Below are positions 1 to 7,686 of a stretch of 35,834 nt of DNA, piece by piece. This stretch comes from Clostridiaceae bacterium (GTDB lineage Bacteria > Bacillota > Clostridia > Oscillospirales > Butyricicoccaceae): the NCBI GenBank assembly GCA_009911355.1, contig QXXE01000041.1, positions 1 through 35,834 of the forward strand, written 5' to 3'. The notes below the pieces were generated by a model, which was not told the origin of the DNA, did not search any database, and was given only the letters and a program-made list of their open reading frames with translations. Each line of letters opens with the position of its first letter. Positions within the stretch are counted from its first letter, which is position 1. The translations under genes were made by a program, and so were the position numbers.

Positions 1-22
1 ATTCATAGTTATATTGAAGTTA
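1..22. other. attL half-site (candidate)
   Basis: The window begins with ATTCAT, then 7 bp, then TTGAAGTTA. The right end of the window is the mirror image: TAACTTCAA, 7 bp, ATTCAT. Joining the two ends over the shared ATTCAT gives a symmetric site, as expected for the attP of a large serine integrase. This half lies farthest from the integrase gene, so I call it attL. The assignment rests on symmetry and on the integrase position. No host flank is visible. Confidence 0.72.
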
Positions 23-61
23 TATAACAATAGACGAGATCATTTTACCGTTGAAATGCTA

Positions 62-93
62 TAAAAAGAACGCCCCCAAACTGGGGGCGTTTT
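62..93 (-). terminator. Rho-independent terminator of the leftward late operon
   Basis: A perfect stem ACGCCCCCA / TGGGGGCGT closes a 3-nt loop. Reading leftward it is followed by a T-rich tract (TTCTTTTTAT). The plus strand also has a short TTTT after the stem, so it may act in both directions. It sits just past the last leftward gene and just inside attL, where it would keep phage late transcription out of the host chromosome. Confidence 0.85.
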
Positions 94-94
94 C

Positions 95-232
95 CTATTC
101 CCTTTCTGGCATAAGGTCGTCCGCTACGAAGTAAAATTTATTTGGGCACGCTTCCGGCGCGTCGCTCACGAAATAGGCATTGCAGATGCAATCGCCTGTG
201 CAGAATTTACAAGTTTCACATACAGGATACAT
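95..232 (-). CDS. Small cysteine-rich protein (45 aa)
   Basis: This short gene starts with MYPVCETCKFC and carries six cysteines in 45 residues (about positions 5, 8, 11, 15, 17 and 29), a spacing suited to binding one zinc ion. An AGAGGAAA ribosome-binding site lies just upstream of the ATG, and the stop lies a few bases before the late-operon terminator. It is the last gene of the leftward late transcript. Tiny Cys-rich proteins of this kind are frequent in clostridial prophages and have no assigned function. I infer a metal-binding accessory protein and no more. Confidence 0.68.
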   Translation of the reverse strand: MYPVCETCKFCTGDCICNAYFVSDAPEACPNKFYFVADDLMPERE

Positions 233-281
233 TTCATTTCCTCTTTCTGCCCTCGTGACCTCCGGGGCGGGCTGTCGGCGT

Positions 282-875
282 TCAGGCGGTCATCGTGATA
301 TAATCATACAGCTTGGCTTTCAGCCTCATCGCTTCAAACTCGGCGGCTTCGGCGCGGCGCTGAGCGTCGCCTGCTGCTGCACGGGCTTCGTCAAGCTGCT
401 GCCGCAGCTGTTCACACGCGGCCTTGCGTTCATCGCCCTTCTGAATTAACTCCTCCACCCCCGTATTCACGCTCTTCAGCTTCGACTCGGCAGCCTCACA
501 CTGTGCGGTAAGTACCTGAATCTGTTCCTTGCAGCAATCGGCCTCCTCCTTTGCGGACTCGTAACGCGCTTTCATGCTGTCGCCGAAATCGTACTCAATG
601 TTATTCTCTGCGTCCTCGCAGCAGCCCTCAAAAGCGGTTGCAAGATAGCTGCCGGGGCCAAGGTCAGAAAGCAGCTGCTGGATCGCCGCGAGCGCTTCGC
701 GCTCCTGCGCTTTCGTAGCGGGGACGTTTTCGCGAACCATTTCGATCCCGCCGATCTCTTTTAAATTCCGCTCTTTCTTGAACGCCTTTGCCGCTGCGGA
801 TTCGCTACGCTCGGTAACGAATCCGCAAGCGGTTTCACCATTGTCGTTTACGTAACAAATTTTGTAATCGTTCAT
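282..875 (-). CDS. Conserved phage protein with C-terminal coiled coil
   Basis: A 197-residue protein of unknown function. The N-terminal 100 residues look globular and include a conserved-looking stretch around LLSDLGPGSYLATAFEGC. From about residue 105 to 190 the sequence is rich in Ala, Glu, Lys, Gln and Arg with regular hydrophobic positions, which predicts a long coiled coil. AAGGAGG lies 6 nt before the ATG, so the start is secure. It follows the lysis and methylase genes in the leftward late direction. Possible roles are a scaffold or a DNA-associated accessory protein, but nothing in the sequence settles this. Confidence 0.75.
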   Translation of the reverse strand: MNDYKICYVNDNGETACGFVTERSESAAAKAFKKERNLKEIGGIEMVRENVPATKAQEREALAAIQQLLSDLGPGSYLATAFEGCCEDAENNIEYDFGDSMKARYESAKEEADCCKEQIQVLTAQCEAAESKLKSVNTGVEELIQKGDERKAACEQLRQQLDEARAAAGDAQRRAEAAEFEAMRLKAKLYDYITMTA

Positions 876-957
876 GATTTGCCTCCTTGCGCTTTTCGCC
901 TTACTCTGTTATAATGGAGGCGGTCGGGGTAAGGCTCCCGACCTGCCTTTTGGTTTT

Positions 958-994
958 GGGATAGCGGGTTACTTGTCAGGTTCGCCGCTATCCC
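958..994. other. Stem-loop downstream of the 41-aa gene
   Basis: GGGATAGCGG pairs perfectly with CCGCTATCCC across a 17-nt loop. On the plus strand the stem is followed by TTTTT, as in a terminator, but no rightward gene ends here. On the minus strand it lies directly after the 41-aa gene without a T tract. It may be an mRNA-stabilising or processing hairpin for leftward transcripts. Confidence 0.4.
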
Positions 995-997
995 TTT

Positions 998-1123
998 TTA
1001 CGCCTTGACCTTGCTGTCGCGCACAATTTTTGCAGCGGCAGCGGAGTCTGTGGCAGTCGCTTCAATCAGTTTCGCGATATTCTCAAGATACTGATTGAGT
1101 TCTGCGCTCGTCATCTCGTCCAT
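998..1123 (-). CDS. Small acidic-helical protein (41 aa), unknown
   Basis: The reading frame is open for 63 codons, but the best start is the internal ATG giving MDEMTSAELNQYL. It is preceded by AAGGAGGGAGGAA, whose AAGGAGG ends 6 nt before it, while the upstream ATG has no ribosome-binding site. The 41-residue product looks like two amphipathic helices and has no cysteines or membrane segment. It lies divergent to a ribbon-helix-helix regulator gene, whose operator region separates the two. A small partner of that regulator is possible but unproven. Confidence 0.6.
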   Translation of the reverse strand: MDEMTSAELNQYLENIAKLIEATATDSAAAAKIVRDSKVKA

Positions 1124-1233
1124 TTCCTCCCTCCTTCCGTAAAGGGCTTCCGTCCTTGCCTTACAAATATATTTTAGCATACTGGGCACACTATGTATAT
1201 TGACGGATTAAACAAAATTTACCGTATTCTTTT

Positions 1234-1277
1234 GTACTGTTTTCATACTGTACCCACCATCGAAAGCATGATATACT
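1234..1277 (+). promoter_or_regulatory. Promoter/operator of the ribbon-helix-helix gene
   Basis: A good -10 box, TATACT, lies 18 bp upstream of the GTG start. The -35 region is poor (TGTACC at 17-bp spacing). It is overlapped by two direct copies of TACTGT set 11 bp apart, one helical turn. That is a common layout for ribbon-helix-helix dimers binding side by side. Weak promoter plus paired sites suggests autoregulation by the gene immediately downstream. Confidence 0.5.
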
Positions 1278-1294
1278 ATTATTGAGGTGATATT

Positions 1295-1489
1295 GTGGGC
1301 CGAACATCCAGCGCCGTAAAGGATCGTTATAATGCGAAAGTTTACGATGAAATCAAAATCAGAGTAAGCAAAGGGCAAAAGGCCGAAATCAAAGCCCATG
1401 CCGACGTAAACGGTGAGAGCGTCAACGCATTTATCAAGCGTGCGATCGAGAGCCAGATGCAGAGAGACAAGGAAAGCGCCGAGGAATAA
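1295..1489 (+). CDS. Ribbon-helix-helix (Arc/MetJ-type) DNA-binding protein
   Basis: A 64-residue protein beginning MGRTSSAVKDRYN. The segment KVYDEIKIRVSKGQKAEIKAHADVNGESVNAFIKRAI follows the ribbon-helix-helix plan: a basic beta strand (about residues 18-26), helix A (27-36), a turn with NGES, then helix B (43-54). Such proteins bind DNA as dimers through the strand pair. The start is GTG with GAGGTGAT just upstream. The gene runs against its neighbours, convergent with the DNA methylase and divergent from the 41-aa gene. I infer a small repressor of itself and possibly of a neighbour. Confidence 0.82.
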   Translation: MGRTSSAVKDRYNAKVYDEIKIRVSKGQKAEIKAHADVNGESVNAFIKRAIESQMQRDKESAEE

Positions 1490-1501
1490 CCCCGGCGCTT
1501 T
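1473..1501. terminator. Candidate bidirectional terminator between convergent genes
   Basis: AAAGCGCCG pairs perfectly with CGGCGCTTT across an 11-nt loop that contains the stop codon of the regulator gene. It lies between two convergent genes and ends in TTT on both strands. The T tracts are short, so termination may be partial. Confidence 0.5.
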
Positions 1502-1504
1502 GCG

Positions 1505-2251
1505 CTACTCGTAATTGCGTATCAGCAGCTCGTGGTAAACCTCGCCTTGTTTCAGGTTGTGCGGGCGTGTGAGCGCTTCCAGCGGGAAGCCGTGATAAAG
1601 TTCCCTCACGAACGGGCAGTCATTATAGGACAGCACAAACCGCCCCTGGATACCTGCGAGGCAGTCCCGCAGCCGGATATGGTCAGGCTCGGAAAACTGC
1701 TCGGCATAATATTTTTCCGTGCCGTAATAGGGCGGGTCGCAGTAAAACAGCGTTCCCGGCTTATCGTGCTGCCGGATCAGCTCACAGCAGTCCTTGTGCT
1801 CAATCAGCACGCGGCGCAGGCGCTCCTGCACGGCGGGGAACCGGTCGACAGCGGCGGGAAGGTCGACAAATTTCCCGCCAAAAGAATGTAACTCCGAGCC
1901 AAACGATGTTTTCACCAGGTAAAAATACCGTGCGGCGCGCTGAATATCGGTCAAGCCGGTACATGCCCCCAGCGACCGCTTATCAAGATAAATCTCCCGC
2001 GAAACCGGCAGACTGTCCAGCTCGCGGGCGAGCTCCCCGGCGTGGTATTTCACGACGCGGAACAGGTTGACCAGCTCGCCGTCCAGGTCGTTAAACACCT
2101 CCTGGGCGGCGTGCCGGGGCTTGTGGAACAGCACCCAGCCCGCGCCGCCGAACACCTCGACATAACGCTCCACGCCCTCCGTGGGGAAACGGTCGGTAAT
2201 CTGCCCGCGCAGCAGCCGTTTGCCGCCGACCCTCGAAATAAAACTGTTCAT
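1505..2251 (-). CDS. DNA adenine methylase, D12 class (Dam-like)
   Basis: A 248-residue N6-adenine methyltransferase. The AdoMet-binding motif FGGAGW is at residues 34-39, followed by NDLD at 54-57. The catalytic DPPY motif is at 172-175 and SYNDCPFVREL lies near residues 208-218. This order (AdoMet motif, target-recognition region, DPPY) fits the D12/Dam class. It transfers a methyl group from AdoMet to adenine in a short DNA site that the sequence does not reveal. GGAGGG lies 5 nt before the ATG. The gene follows the lysis genes in the late direction, so it probably modifies phage DNA late in infection or guards it against host restriction. No restriction-enzyme gene is next to it, so it looks solitary. 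Confidence 0.9.
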   Translation of the reverse strand: MNSFISRVGGKRLLRGQITDRFPTEGVERYVEVFGGAGWVLFHKPRHAAQEVFNDLDGELVNLFRVVKYHAGELARELDSLPVSREIYLDKRSLGACTGLTDIQRAARYFYLVKTSFGSELHSFGGKFVDLPAAVDRFPAVQERLRRVLIEHKDCCELIRQHDKPGTLFYCDPPYYGTEKYYAEQFSEPDHIRLRDCLAGIQGRFVLSYNDCPFVRELYHGFPLEALTRPHNLKQGEVYHELLIRNYE

Positions 2252-2300
2252 AACTTCCCTCCAATACAGTACAAATGTTCGCTTAAAAGGTTTAAATATT

Positions 2301-2321
2301 GGGAGGGGCTTGGCCCCTCCC
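2301..2321 (-). terminator. Stem-loop after the endolysin gene
   Basis: GGGAGGGGC and GCCCCTCCC form a 9-bp stem with a 3-nt loop, right after the amidase stop codon. Reading leftward, the stem is followed by AATATTTAAACC, a weak T-containing tail. It may reduce readthrough from the lysis genes into the methylase gene. Confidence 0.5.
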
Positions 2322-2326
2322 CGTGT

Positions 2327-3001
2327 CTATTTTGCCGCTGCGAGCCGCGCATAAAGGGCTGCTGAGAACGGATGCCGGTCGAGGAAATCCATCGTCGAAT
2401 CATCGAAGGCAAAGCGCTGCTGCACCCGTTTGCGGTCGGCCTGCGCGGCGGGGGCTAGCTGCGGCTTTGCGGGCTCCGCCACGCCCAGCTGGGCAAGCAC
2501 GGCCCGCGCGTATGCCTCGCCGAACGCACGCTGCTTGGCGGCGGTGTCGCCGATCAGGCGGTCGGGCGAGTCGAGGAAGAAGCCCTCACAGAGCACGGCG
2601 GGCGCGCTGACCTTGTTGACCCAGCCGAGCGTGGTGCTGGTTTTGACGCCCCGGCTGTTCTGCCCGATGCCCTTCACCTCGCGCTCGATGCGCTCGGCGA
2701 GCTGGCGGGCGATGGGGTTCTTGCCGCTGATGAAGCACTCGAAACCGTCGCCGCCGCCCGCGTTATTGTGTACCTCGACCGCGAGGTCGGGCGCAAAGGC
2801 GTTGCACGCGCGGATTTCCTCAGCGAGCCGGTCATTTTCGTCGCGCGTGCGGCTGATGCCGACGGCCACGCCTGCGCGCTCGAGCGCCGTTTTCATCGCC
2901 AGCGCCATTGTCAGGTTTACATCGCTCTCGCGCAGCCCGTTTGCACACGCGCCCGGATCGCTGCCGCCGTGCCCGACCCCGATAAATACCCGTTTACCCA
3001 T
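2327..3001 (-). CDS. Endolysin: N-acetylmuramoyl-L-alanine amidase (Amidase_3)
   Basis: A 224-residue cell-wall amidase that cleaves the bond between N-acetylmuramic acid and L-alanine in peptidoglycan. The zinc ligands of the Amidase_3 family are visible: H11 in GVGHGGSDPG, E25, and H78 in VEVHNNAGG. E139 in VLCEGFF is the catalytic glutamate. A linker of about 20 residues rich in Ala, Pro and Gln leads to a C-terminal segment of about 35 residues (RVQQRFAFDDST onward), probably a wall-targeting or dimerisation element. There is no signal peptide, so release depends on the holin. Its ATG overlaps the holin stop codon by 8 nt, so translation of the two is coupled. Confidence 0.93.
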   Translation of the reverse strand: MGKRVFIGVGHGGSDPGACANGLRESDVNLTMALAMKTALERAGVAVGISRTRDENDRLAEEIRACNAFAPDLAVEVHNNAGGGDGFECFISGKNPIARQLAERIEREVKGIGQNSRGVKTSTTLGWVNKVSAPAVLCEGFFLDSPDRLIGDTAAKQRAFGEAYARAVLAQLGVAEPAKPQLAPAAQADRKRVQQRFAFDDSTMDFLDRHPFSAALYARLAAAK

Positions 3002-3428
3002 CGTTTTCGCCCTCCACCGTTTCTTTGATCTGCGCTACTAATTTCACAAGGTTTCGCGGCAGTGGGATGCCGATATCCGCAGCGTTCTCGAGGATGCTGA
3101 GCAGCTCATTCGCCGCGATCCACACCGCAACAACCGTCGCCATCGACACCCCTGCGGGCAGCGTGAGCCCGACGAAGCCGAGCAGCAAATCCACCATCAC
3201 GCCGACCGCCACCAGCGACCACATACACACTTTTTTGACAATGCCCCGGATGCCCTTGTAGCTGCTGAGTTTTTCTTCCCGCGCGGGCGCTGCCGCCAGC
3301 CCGGTCAGGTAGTCGAGCACGCTCGCGCCCATCATGATATATACCGGCACGGCGAGCGCCCCGAGCCACGCGCTCAGCGCCACAAGCGCCGCCGTGACCG
3401 CCAGTTTCATCTTCGTTAAGTATGACAT
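2994..3428 (-). CDS. Holin, TcdE/phage_holin_4 family
   Basis: A 144-residue membrane protein. The start is the ATG giving MSYLTKMKLAVTAAL, preceded by AGGAGG at ideal spacing; the longer open frame upstream lies inside the tail-fibre gene and has no ribosome-binding site. Hydrophobic segments occur at about residues 8-28, 31-45, 72-92 and 96-112. The family signature ASVLDYLTG, followed by YKGIRGIVKKVCMW, is visible, as in TcdE-type holins. It would form lesions in the cytoplasmic membrane at a set time and let the overlapping amidase reach the wall. Confidence 0.9.
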   Translation of the reverse strand: MSYLTKMKLAVTAALVALSAWLGALAVPVYIMMGASVLDYLTGLAAAPAREEKLSSYKGIRGIVKKVCMWSLVAVGVMVDLLLGFVGLTLPAGVSMATVVAVWIAANELLSILENAADIGIPLPRNLVKLVAQIKETVEGENDG

Positions 3429-3439
3429 TTTGATACCTC

Positions 3440-5815
3440 CTACAAAATTAAAATACGGATGTGGTTTGCATCGACCCGGCGCATGACGCGATAGCGTGTC
3501 GGCGTGTCCGAGCGCACCGCGATACCGCCCTCGCCCGCCGTACACCAGCCATCGGGCACGCAGGAGCCGTCGTCGTCGACAGTCAGCTTGCCCATCATGC
3601 CGACCGCCGCCCACTCAGGGCGCTGCGAGCGTGGCAAATACTCCTGCGTATTGTCGTAGTCGGGATTCAGCGCCTGCACGGTCTCGCGCCGCGCGGGCAT
3701 GATTTCCTCACCGTCAGGGCCAAGCTCGGCGGGAAAGTCGCGCTCCTCATAGACCGGCCTGCCGTACACGTCCTCGAGAAACATCCCGCGCCATTGGTCG
3801 TCGTGCGCGTCGCCGGTCACCGACGGCGCGCCGGACACCACGCCCAGCAGGAAGCCGTCGCCCGGGCCCGCCAGCCGGATTTGCTCGCCCTCCAGCGTCA
3901 CAAAGCGCCCTACCCGGTCGGCCCCGTCCGGGTTGCCGTCCGCCCACTGGAAATACTCGGCATAGTCCGCACCAGTTGCGTTGTAGCTGCCGGTTGCATA
4001 AGTGCCGGTGTCTGTGACGCGGAAGCAGTTCGCACGGGCAAGGACGGAACCTTTTCCAACAAGGAGTTTGTCTGACTCATTTGCTGATTCTTTGTTGTTA
4101 CTACCAATAGCAGTTTGGGACTCAGCAGCAGCAATAGTGCGATACCCACCCGAATGAGCGTACTGTCCCGTTGCTTTAGTAAAACCCCCTTCTGCGTGTG
4201 CGCTATACCCAGTCGCTTCAGTATTCACCCCTTCTGCGTGTGCGCCATACCCTTCTGTAGTTGTGCCTGCCCCTTCCGCGTGTGAGCGAGCACCGTTTGA
4301 AGTTGTGTTCATCCCTTCCGCGTGTGAGCAATACCCACTTGCAGTTGCCCCGTAACCCTCGGCATGAGCATACTCTGCACCTGCAAGAGTGAGACGCCCC
4401 TCCGCGTGGGCGGAGTAACCGGTTGAGCTTGTCCCGTTCCCCTCCGCGTGGGCGGAGTCACCGGTTGAGCTTGTCCCGCGCCCTTCGGCATGTGCACCAT
4501 AGTTCCCGATAGCTAATGTTCTATCCCCTTCCGCGTGGGAACAATACCCTGTACTGGGGCTACGGGAAAGATTTACCACATATGTCGGCGTGAAACCACT
4601 GGTCGAAACGGTTTCCGAAACTATCACCGCGTTATTTGCGGAATCTACAGATGCGACTGTAAACTGCTTTGCATCTCCAATATAGTAGTCATTGACGACA
4701 AAAAGCTTTGTCCCGGCTGCAAGGTGCGAAAATGCATCAGCAAACGCGCCAAAAGTGGTATCAAACGTAAATTTTTTGCTTGCCGTGTCGAAAGATGCAA
4801 TCTTAAAAGCCTGACTTTTGTCCGCAACGATGCAGGTCGCACCCTCCGCGTGTGACGCGTATTTCGCGGCAGCAACAGCACAACGTCCCTCAGCATGAGA
4901 GTACTGCCCTGTAGCAAAATTACCTGCGTAGCCGTTAAAAACCTCCGCATTTGCACCTGTTCCGGGACGGCCAACCGCGCCGGAGAGGTCAGCGTAAGCG
5001 CCGCTGAACGCGACAGCTTTGAGGTCTGCGAGCCAGCGGGCAACCCTGCCGAGCAGCGCGGACAGCGTGCCGCCGCTTTCGAGCGGTTCCCGCTCCGCAG
5101 GCGGATCAAAGGCTACGGTTGCCGCGCCCGCCTCACCATCTGGGGCAAGTTTGCTGTCGGCGGTGCGCTGGGCGGTGTCGGCTGCGGACTGTGCAGCTGC
5201 GGCGGCGTCAACTGCGCTGTTGGCGGTTGTCTGTGCCGTGTCAGCTGCGGACTGCGCAACTGCGGCGGCGGTGACCGCACTGTTGGCGGTTGTCTGCGCG
5301 TTATCGGCTGCGGCCTGGGCGTTATCAGCCGCGCCCTGTGCGTTATCAGCTGCGGCCTGTGCGTTATCAGCTGCGCCTTTTGCGGTATCGGCTGCGGCCT
5401 GTGCGTTATCAGCCGCGCCTTGTGCGGTGTCGGCTGTGGCCTGCGCGGTGTCGGCGGCAGACTGCGCGGCTTCTGCGGCCTGCCGAGCGTCCAGCGCCCC
5501 GCCCTGCGCTGCGAGGACTGCCGAAATCAGGTCGTTATGATCTTTCGCGGTGAAATTCCGCGCGACCACCTCGCCCGCCTGCCACGCCCGCGCCGCGCCC
5601 TCGACGCCGCGCACGCAGCCGGACAGGAGCCCCTCGGCAAGGGCAGTGTACAGGACGGTTTCGCCGTCTTCGTCGGTGCCGATGGTTGCAAGGTTGGGCG
5701 GGGCCGGGAACCGCGACGAATCGGACACCTTGAGGATGGTATCGGCAGCGCCCACGCCCTCTGAAAGCTCGGCCTGCGGGGAAAACGCAAGGCCGGGGTA
5801 TAAAGTAATATCCAT
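3440..5815 (-). CDS. Tail fibre with coiled-coil stalk, HAEG repeats and C-terminal peptidase G2 domain
   Basis: A 791-residue fibre. I chose the ATG of MDITLYPG because GGAGG lies 8 nt upstream; the ATG five codons earlier has no site of its own. Residues 1-105 form the tail-attachment head. Residues of about 110-215 are Ala-rich heptads (AADTAQ, AADNAQ), expected to form a trimeric coiled coil. After a linker come 11 HAEG-type units and one degenerate copy (about 300-575), each about 14 residues, like the head repeats of YadA-type adhesins. The last 170 residues (from YAEYFQWADGNP) match the autoproteolytic peptidase G2 domain, an intramolecular chaperone that folds trimeric fibres and then cuts itself off. 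It is likely the host-receptor-binding fibre. Confidence 0.85.
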   Translation of the reverse strand: MDITLYPGLAFSPQAELSEGVGAADTILKVSDSSRFPAPPNLATIGTDEDGETVLYTALAEGLLSGCVRGVEGAARAWQAGEVVARNFTAKDHNDLISAVLAAQGGALDARQAAEAAQSAADTAQATADTAQGAADNAQAAADTAKGAADNAQAAADNAQGAADNAQAAADNAQTTANSAVTAAAVAQSAADTAQTTANSAVDAAAAAQSAADTAQRTADSKLAPDGEAGAATVAFDPPAEREPLESGGTLSALLGRVARWLADLKAVAFSGAYADLSGAVGRPGTGANAEVFNGYAGNFATGQYSHAEGRCAVAAAKYASHAEGATCIVADKSQAFKIASFDTASKKFTFDTTFGAFADAFSHLAAGTKLFVVNDYYIGDAKQFTVASVDSANNAVIVSETVSTSGFTPTYVVNLSRSPSTGYCSHAEGDRTLAIGNYGAHAEGRGTSSTGDSAHAEGNGTSSTGYSAHAEGRLTLAGAEYAHAEGYGATASGYCSHAEGMNTTSNGARSHAEGAGTTTEGYGAHAEGVNTEATGYSAHAEGGFTKATGQYAHSGGYRTIAAAESQTAIGSNNKESANESDKLLVGKGSVLARANCFRVTDTGTYATGSYNATGADYAEYFQWADGNPDGADRVGRFVTLEGEQIRLAGPGDGFLLGVVSGAPSVTGDAHDDQWRGMFLEDVYGRPVYEERDFPAELGPDGEEIMPARRETVQALNPDYDNTQEYLPRSQRPEWAAVGMMGKLTVDDDGSCVPDGWCTAGEGGIAVRSDTPTRYRVMRRVDANHIRILIL
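4140..4920 (-). repeat. HAEG repeat array in the tail fibre
   Basis: Codes for eleven HAEG tetrapeptides plus one HSGG variant, mostly 14 residues (42 bp) apart. A non-repeat insert of about 60 residues lies between the second and third units. Copies differ by many silent and coding changes, so the array is old or under diversifying selection. The stretch is visibly richer in A+T than the coiled-coil and peptidase parts on either side, consistent with an exchanged receptor-binding module. Confidence 0.8.
5170..5500 (-). repeat. Ala-rich heptad repeats of the fibre stalk
   Basis: About fourteen imperfect 21-bp units encode seven-residue repeats such as AADTAQG, AADNAQA and ANSAVTA. The regular seven-residue step and small core residues predict a tightly packed trimeric coiled coil. 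Near-identical DNA units could let the stalk change length by slippage or unequal recombination. Confidence 0.8.
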
Positions 5816-5829
5816 AACTTTTTCCTCCA

Positions 5830-7686
5830 TTAAACAGTATTGTCGCCGCGAGACTGCACAAAGCCCTGCACAATCAGGTCAATACTGATATAGGCAAGGT
5901 CGTCCGGGCGGGCCTCGAGCGTCAGCCACGAGCCGCGCGGGATTCTGCGGTCGCTACCGAGCAGCCAGTCGGTAACGTCGACCTCGGCGGTGCTGCCGGA
6001 ATGGGTGTATTTCCGTACACCGTTGACGTACAGCGAGAAGCTTTTCGCGCGCCCAAACTCGAAGATCCCCGGCGTGATCTTGTGCCCGTGCGAGGGGATG
6101 GTCACGCGGTGCGCGTGGCCGGGGATCGCAATGCTGTGCCTGTGGTCGGGCAGGTCGATGCGGTGATAATGCGACGAGAGCCGTATGCGGTGGGAATGGC
6201 TGGAAAAGCGCACGCGGTGGCGGTGCGATTCTACCGCTTTATAGGAGTGCGAATGCCCCTCCGCCGTGCCGGTCGTCATGTTGTAATTCCAGTGTACCGA
6301 CCCCGCCTCGGTCTCGGTGTCGGTCGTCTCACCGCCGCCGTCCTCGGTGGTCGTACTTTCCCCGCCGCCGTCCTCGGTCGTGGTCGACGTACCGCCGCCC
6401 GACGAGCTGGAATAGGTCGTTTTGTCGCTCGTCGTGGATGTGACCGTCTGCGAGTCGGCAGTGTCAGTCGCCTGTGAGTAGGCGCGGAAACGGCCCATGC
6501 GGATTTTTGCCAGCACCTTGTTGATAATGCGCATTTCGGACGGGATAAAAAAGTCCATTACCGCGCCGTGCGACGCGTCGCAGTTGGCTTGCAGCGCCTG
6601 CGCGTACAGCTGCGTTGCGCCCTGCGCATATGCCTGCTCAATGCGCTGCCGGTCGGCAAGGTCAGCGAGCGACGCGGCGATCGAGGTCTCGCGGTTGGCA
6701 ACCGTGACCGCAGTCTTGTCCATGTCGCCGAAATCGCGCGAAATCTCGGTGATAAACGTGTCGATGCTCTCGCCGATCTCCGGATAGACCACCCGCACCC
6801 GCTTGCCCAGGCCCGCCCGCTCAAACCCGCCCGGGCCGAGCTCCTGCACGCCGACCGAGTAGGTCACAAGCGGCTCTTGCAGCTCGGCGAGCATCTTTTC
6901 GGCGGCGGCTTTCAGCGAGGCGGCGTCCTCGTACCTGCGGTCAATCCACGCCCGCGAAATGACGCCGTATTTCGCAATGATTTCCGGCGGGGATTGCAGG
7001 TAAGGCACGCCGTTATTCACCTGCGCAATGCCAAGCTGGTTGACCCCCTCGCCGTAGCCCAGCGGGTACAGGCGGGTTACAATCTGCTGCGGGTCGCGCC
7101 CGCGCTGGAAGCTGGTCATATTGTGCCGCCTGCGGATGTAAAACTCCGGGTTTCCCTCGGTTTCCAGCCGTTTCAGCGACAATTTCCATGGATAGCTCGC
7201 TGTGTCTGTCACCCATTGATAGCGGTCGGCAAACGGCGTTGCGATGGAAAACAGCGCCGAAAGCAGCGTTTCCTGCTCCCAGCCGTATTCAAACTGCCGC
7301 CGGAAGTCGCACGCCGCGAGCACCCAGTTTTGTGTCAGCTGGTGCGAGAGGATATAGCAGATGCAGTCGGCGGTATATGTGCCCACGTTGCCGACCACGT
7401 GATGCCCAAAAAGCAGGTCGTCGATCAGCGTCGCCAGCACGTGCTCGCACTGGTAGGACACCCCGCCGCCGTCTGCGGCTGTCAGCGTGTCCGGCATGAT
7501 CCGGTACAGCTCGCCGCCGTCGTGCCGGACGTACCAGAACGGGCTGCAAAAGCTGTTCTTGGGGTCGTCCAGCGGCAGGGAAAAATACAAATGGGACACC
7601 CCGTTCAGCGGCGTGACCTCGCGTACCGAATAGGCATGTTCGGCGATTGCAACCCTGCGCCGTGTGCGGTCAAATATCTCAAGCAT
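5830..7686 (-). CDS. Tail tip / prophage endopeptidase-type tail protein with seven HxH motifs
   Basis: A 618-residue baseplate protein of the phage minor structural protein (prophage tail, Tal-like) family. Residues 1-330 form the conserved hub: MLEIFDRTRRRVAIAEHAYSVREVTPLNG, then REVTPLNG-type and QCEHVLATLID features typical of these proteins. After a helical stretch there is a Ser/Thr/Gly/Glu-rich linker containing two copies of TTTEDGGGE. Residues 478-535 carry seven HxH motifs nine to ten residues apart, followed by a beta-rich C-terminal domain of about 78 residues. The preceding gene ends TAA and this ATG follows with no gap, so translation is coupled. Upstream coverage by a strong ribosome-binding site is poor. 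The likely role is forming the tail-tip trimer and contacting the wall. Confidence 0.82.
   Translation of the reverse strand: MLEIFDRTRRRVAIAEHAYSVREVTPLNGVSHLYFSLPLDDPKNSFCSPFWYVRHDGGELYRIMPDTLTAADGGGVSYQCEHVLATLIDDLLFGHHVVGNVGTYTADCICYILSHQLTQNWVLAACDFRRQFEYGWEQETLLSALFSIATPFADRYQWVTDTASYPWKLSLKRLETEGNPEFYIRRRHNMTSFQRGRDPQQIVTRLYPLGYGEGVNQLGIAQVNNGVPYLQSPPEIIAKYGVISRAWIDRRYEDAASLKAAAEKMLAELQEPLVTYSVGVQELGPGGFERAGLGKRVRVVYPEIGESIDTFITEISRDFGDMDKTAVTVANRETSIAASLADLADRQRIEQAYAQGATQLYAQALQANCDASHGAVMDFFIPSEMRIINKVLAKIRMGRFRAYSQATDTADSQTVTSTTSDKTTYSSSSGGGTSTTTEDGGGESTTTEDGGGETTDTETEAGSVHWNYNMTTGTAEGHSHSYKAVESHRHRVRFSSHSHRIRLSSHYHRIDLPDHRHSIAIPGHAHRVTIPSHGHKITPGIFEFGRAKSFSLYVNGVRKYTHSGSTAEVDVTDWLLGSDRRIPRGSWLTLEARPDDLAYISIDLIVQGFVQSRGDNTV
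6082..6255 (-). repeat. Seven-HxH needle segment
   Basis: Encodes HSH, HRH, HSH, HYH, HRH, HAH and HGH at a nine-residue step (first step ten), with alternating hydrophobic residues between them. In trimeric phage fibre tips such as T4 gp37, HxH motifs from three chains coordinate an iron ion in octahedral geometry; gp37 also holds seven ions. The seven motifs here suggest the same kind of metal-filled needle. Confidence 0.8.
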
